Below, one piece after another: positions 5,108 through 6,046 of a DNA stretch of 6,046 bases. The position numbers were made by a program, and so were the translations under genes. Position 1 is the first letter of the stretch; each line of letters starts with the position of its first letter. Origin of the DNA: Alphaproteobacteria bacterium (GTDB lineage Bacteria > Pseudomonadota > Alphaproteobacteria > Puniceispirillales > UBA1172); contig JAGWAQ010000105.1 of assembly GCA_021296375.1 (NCBI GenBank), positions 1 through 6,046 of the forward strand. The letters run 5' to 3'. The notes beneath the pieces were generated by a model. The model had not been told where the DNA came from, made no database searches, and worked only from the letters and a program-made list of their open reading frames with translations.

Positions 5108-5899
5108 TTATTTCGAATAAGCAATCGGGAACCAGTCGTCCCGCAATGCCTCGCCATCGGTCATGCCATGGCCGGGGAAGGGCGGTGATGTCCGCCCCGG
5201 GCGGGTGATGAACTGCGCGTCATCCCCCACATACCGCAAGGACAAGGCGCGGCGCCGTGTCGTCGCCAGGTTGGCGCGTGCGCCATGGGCGGTTTTGTAA
5301 TGAAACGCCACCGCATCCCCCGGTTCCATCGGCCATTCAAGGATGGTGTAATCCTCGCCATCTTCGCCGGGGCGGGGGACAGGCCGAAAGCTGTCTTCGC
5401 CAGCGTAAAAATCATCTTCATTGAGCCAGCGCACCGGAAGTACCATTTTATCCCATAGATGCGATCCGGCGATCAGCCGCAAGGTGGCGTCCTGCACCGG
5501 ATCAACAGGAATCCAGAAGCTGATGTTCTGCTGACCTTCAATGAAATAATACGGCGCGTCCTGGTGCCATGGGGTTTCTTTTGAGGTGCCGGGTTCCTTC
5601 ACCAGCACATGGTCATGAAACACCCTGGCGGTTTCCGATTGCATCAGCTCCGCCGCCAGTTGCGGGGCGGGGGAATTCATGATGACGTCTTCGATTTCCG
5701 GCAATCGTTGCCAGTTGCAGTAATCATCAAAAAACCGACCGGTGTCATCTTGCTTGGTGTTTTCAGCGGCATATTCGCCGGGGCTGTCGAGATTGGCCTG
5801 GATGGCGGCCGTGATCTTCTCCACCCATTCCGTGAACGCCCCTTTCAGGAGAACCGCGCCGTCACGCTGAAAATCATCAAGCTGTTGAGGGGTGATCAT
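5108..5899 (-). CDS. phytanoyl-CoA dioxygenase (PhyH) family protein
   Basis: A 263-residue Fe(II)/2-oxoglutarate-dependent oxygenase of the PhyH family, cytosolic, with no signal peptide. Counting from the ATG at 5899, the iron triad is His112 and Asp114 in PWHQDAPYY (110-118) and His205 in KTAHGAR (202-208). Arg216 in TTRRRALSLRY is the likely 2-oxoglutarate-binding residue, 11 after the last His as in human PhyH. Also typical are the N-terminal LDDFQRDGAVLLKGAF (7-22), ISFWIPVDPV (126-135), LIAGSHLW (142-149) and MEPGDAVAFHY (191-201). The start at 5899 is chosen for its strong AAAGGAG five bases upstream; an in-frame TTG at 5935 has no support. The substrate cannot be told: bacterial members act on many small molecules, and phytanoyl-CoA itself is unlikely to be certain here. 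It is convergent with the helicase gene with 7 bases between stop codons. Confidence 0.9.
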   Translation of the reverse strand: MITPQQLDDFQRDGAVLLKGAFTEWVEKITAAIQANLDSPGEYAAENTKQDDTGRFFDDYCNWQRLPEIEDVIMNSPAPQLAAELMQSETARVFHDHVLVKEPGTSKETPWHQDAPYYFIEGQQNISFWIPVDPVQDATLRLIAGSHLWDKMVLPVRWLNEDDFYAGEDSFRPVPRPGEDGEDYTILEWPMEPGDAVAFHYKTAHGARANLATTRRRALSLRYVGDDAQFITRPGRTSPPFPGHGMTDGEALRDDWFPIAYSK

Positions 5900-5904
5900 G
5901 ATCG

Positions 5905-5911
5905 CTCCTTT
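5905..5911 (-). promoter_or_regulatory. ribosome-binding site of the PhyH gene
   Basis: On the minus strand AAAGGAG lies five bases before ATG 5899, the strongest Shine-Dalgarno sequence in the window. It fixes the start at MITPQQ rather than at the longer TTG-initiated reading. Confidence 0.8.
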
Positions 5912-5925
5912 GTCAAACTCATCTG

Positions 5926-5931
5926 AATATA
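5926..5931 (-). promoter_or_regulatory. candidate -10 box of the PhyH promoter
   Basis: On the minus strand TATATT matches the -10 consensus at five of six positions and would start transcription near 5919, leaving a leader of about 20 bases that still includes the ribosome-binding site. No good -35 is found 16-18 bases upstream; that position falls in the A8 run at 5946-5953 (T8 on the minus strand). Confidence 0.3.
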
Positions 5932-6011
5932 TCAAGTTGAAGATGAAAAAAAACCTTCCATTTGCGGGCTGATCATCGCCATACTACCTCGAACAATTAT
6001 TGAGGTTGCTG

Positions 6012-6046
6012 ATGTCCCATCGTCATGTCCCCGCGTCATCCCCGCG
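6012..6046 (+). CDS. possible 5' end of a divergent gene (partial)
   Basis: ATG at 6012 is preceded by GAGG (6002-6005) at a six-base spacing and opens a frame, MSHRHVPASSP, that runs off the window. Eleven codons are too few to identify a product. The same bases can be read as the beginning of a palindromic intergenic repeat, in which case this start may be spurious. The divergent arrangement with the PhyH gene would otherwise be natural for a separately promoted gene or a regulator. Confidence 0.3.
   Translation, partial: MSHRHVPASSP
6023..6046. repeat. possible truncated REP-like palindromic repeat at window edge
   Basis: TCATGTCCCCGCG (6023-6035) is followed immediately by TCATCCCCGCG (6036-6046), an imperfect direct repeat. 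GTCATCCCCGCG is also the left arm of a family of short intergenic hairpins common in proteobacteria, whose right arm reads CGGGGAT. The right arm, if any, lies beyond the window. The direct repeat is visible; membership in such a family is recalled and unproven here. Confidence 0.35.

Noticed and set aside
5946..5953. Run of eight A (T8 on the minus strand), considered as a terminator U-tract for a minus-strand transcript
   Set aside because: No stem lies directly before it on the minus strand; the nearest inverted repeat is over 30 bases away. More likely part of an AT-rich promoter region.
6002..6046. The divergent edge frame considered as a LysR-type regulator of the PhyH gene
   Set aside because: Only eleven codons are visible and they show no helix-turn-helix; the idea would rest on gene orientation alone.

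Overview
The window reads as ordinary chromosomal DNA of a Gram-negative bacterium, most likely an alphaproteobacterium, possibly a marine member of the Rhodospirillales or a relative. The grounds are moderately high GC with a GC-rich third codon position, an RhlE-type DEAD-box helicase with a long Arg/Gly/Pro tail, a FutA/FbpA-type periplasmic ferric-binding protein behind a GCGAA-type Fur-like operator, and a small PhyH-family oxygenase. The taxonomic call is inference; no rRNA or marker gene is present.

Layout, left to right. The window opens in the last codons of an upstream gene that overlaps azlD (62-412), the small subunit of an AzlCD-type branched-chain amino acid exporter. Next is a DUF985/Cupin_5 protein (478-963). 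A stem-loop, a TTGACA -35 box and a perfect 8-3-8 palindrome resembling a Fur box (1055-1073) then lead into an iron(III) ABC transporter substrate-binding protein (1100-2122). A good rho-independent terminator (2172-2201) separates it from an EamA/DMT transporter whose real start is at 2238, not further upstream. After a hairpin region (3160-3215) comes the largest gene, an RhlE-like DEAD-box RNA helicase (3253-5100). Its last third is a low-complexity tail made of nested repeats. Its stop codon lies 7 bases from the stop of a convergent phytanoyl-CoA dioxygenase family gene on the minus strand (5108-5899). The right end (5900-6046) is a divergent intergenic region with a possible start of a plus-strand gene at 6012 and a possible truncated palindromic intergenic repeat at the very edge.

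How the genes relate. Apart from azlD and its upstream partner, these look like independent transcription units rather than one pathway: amino acid export, a housekeeping cupin, iron uptake, drug/metabolite export, RNA remodelling and an Fe(II)/2-oxoglutarate oxygenase. The iron-binding protein has no permease or ATPase gene next to it here. I found no defence system, mobile element, CRISPR array, tRNA or rRNA. The two points most worth attention are the putative iron operator and the hierarchical repeat tail of the helicase. I do not see convincing evidence of an undescribed multi-gene system.
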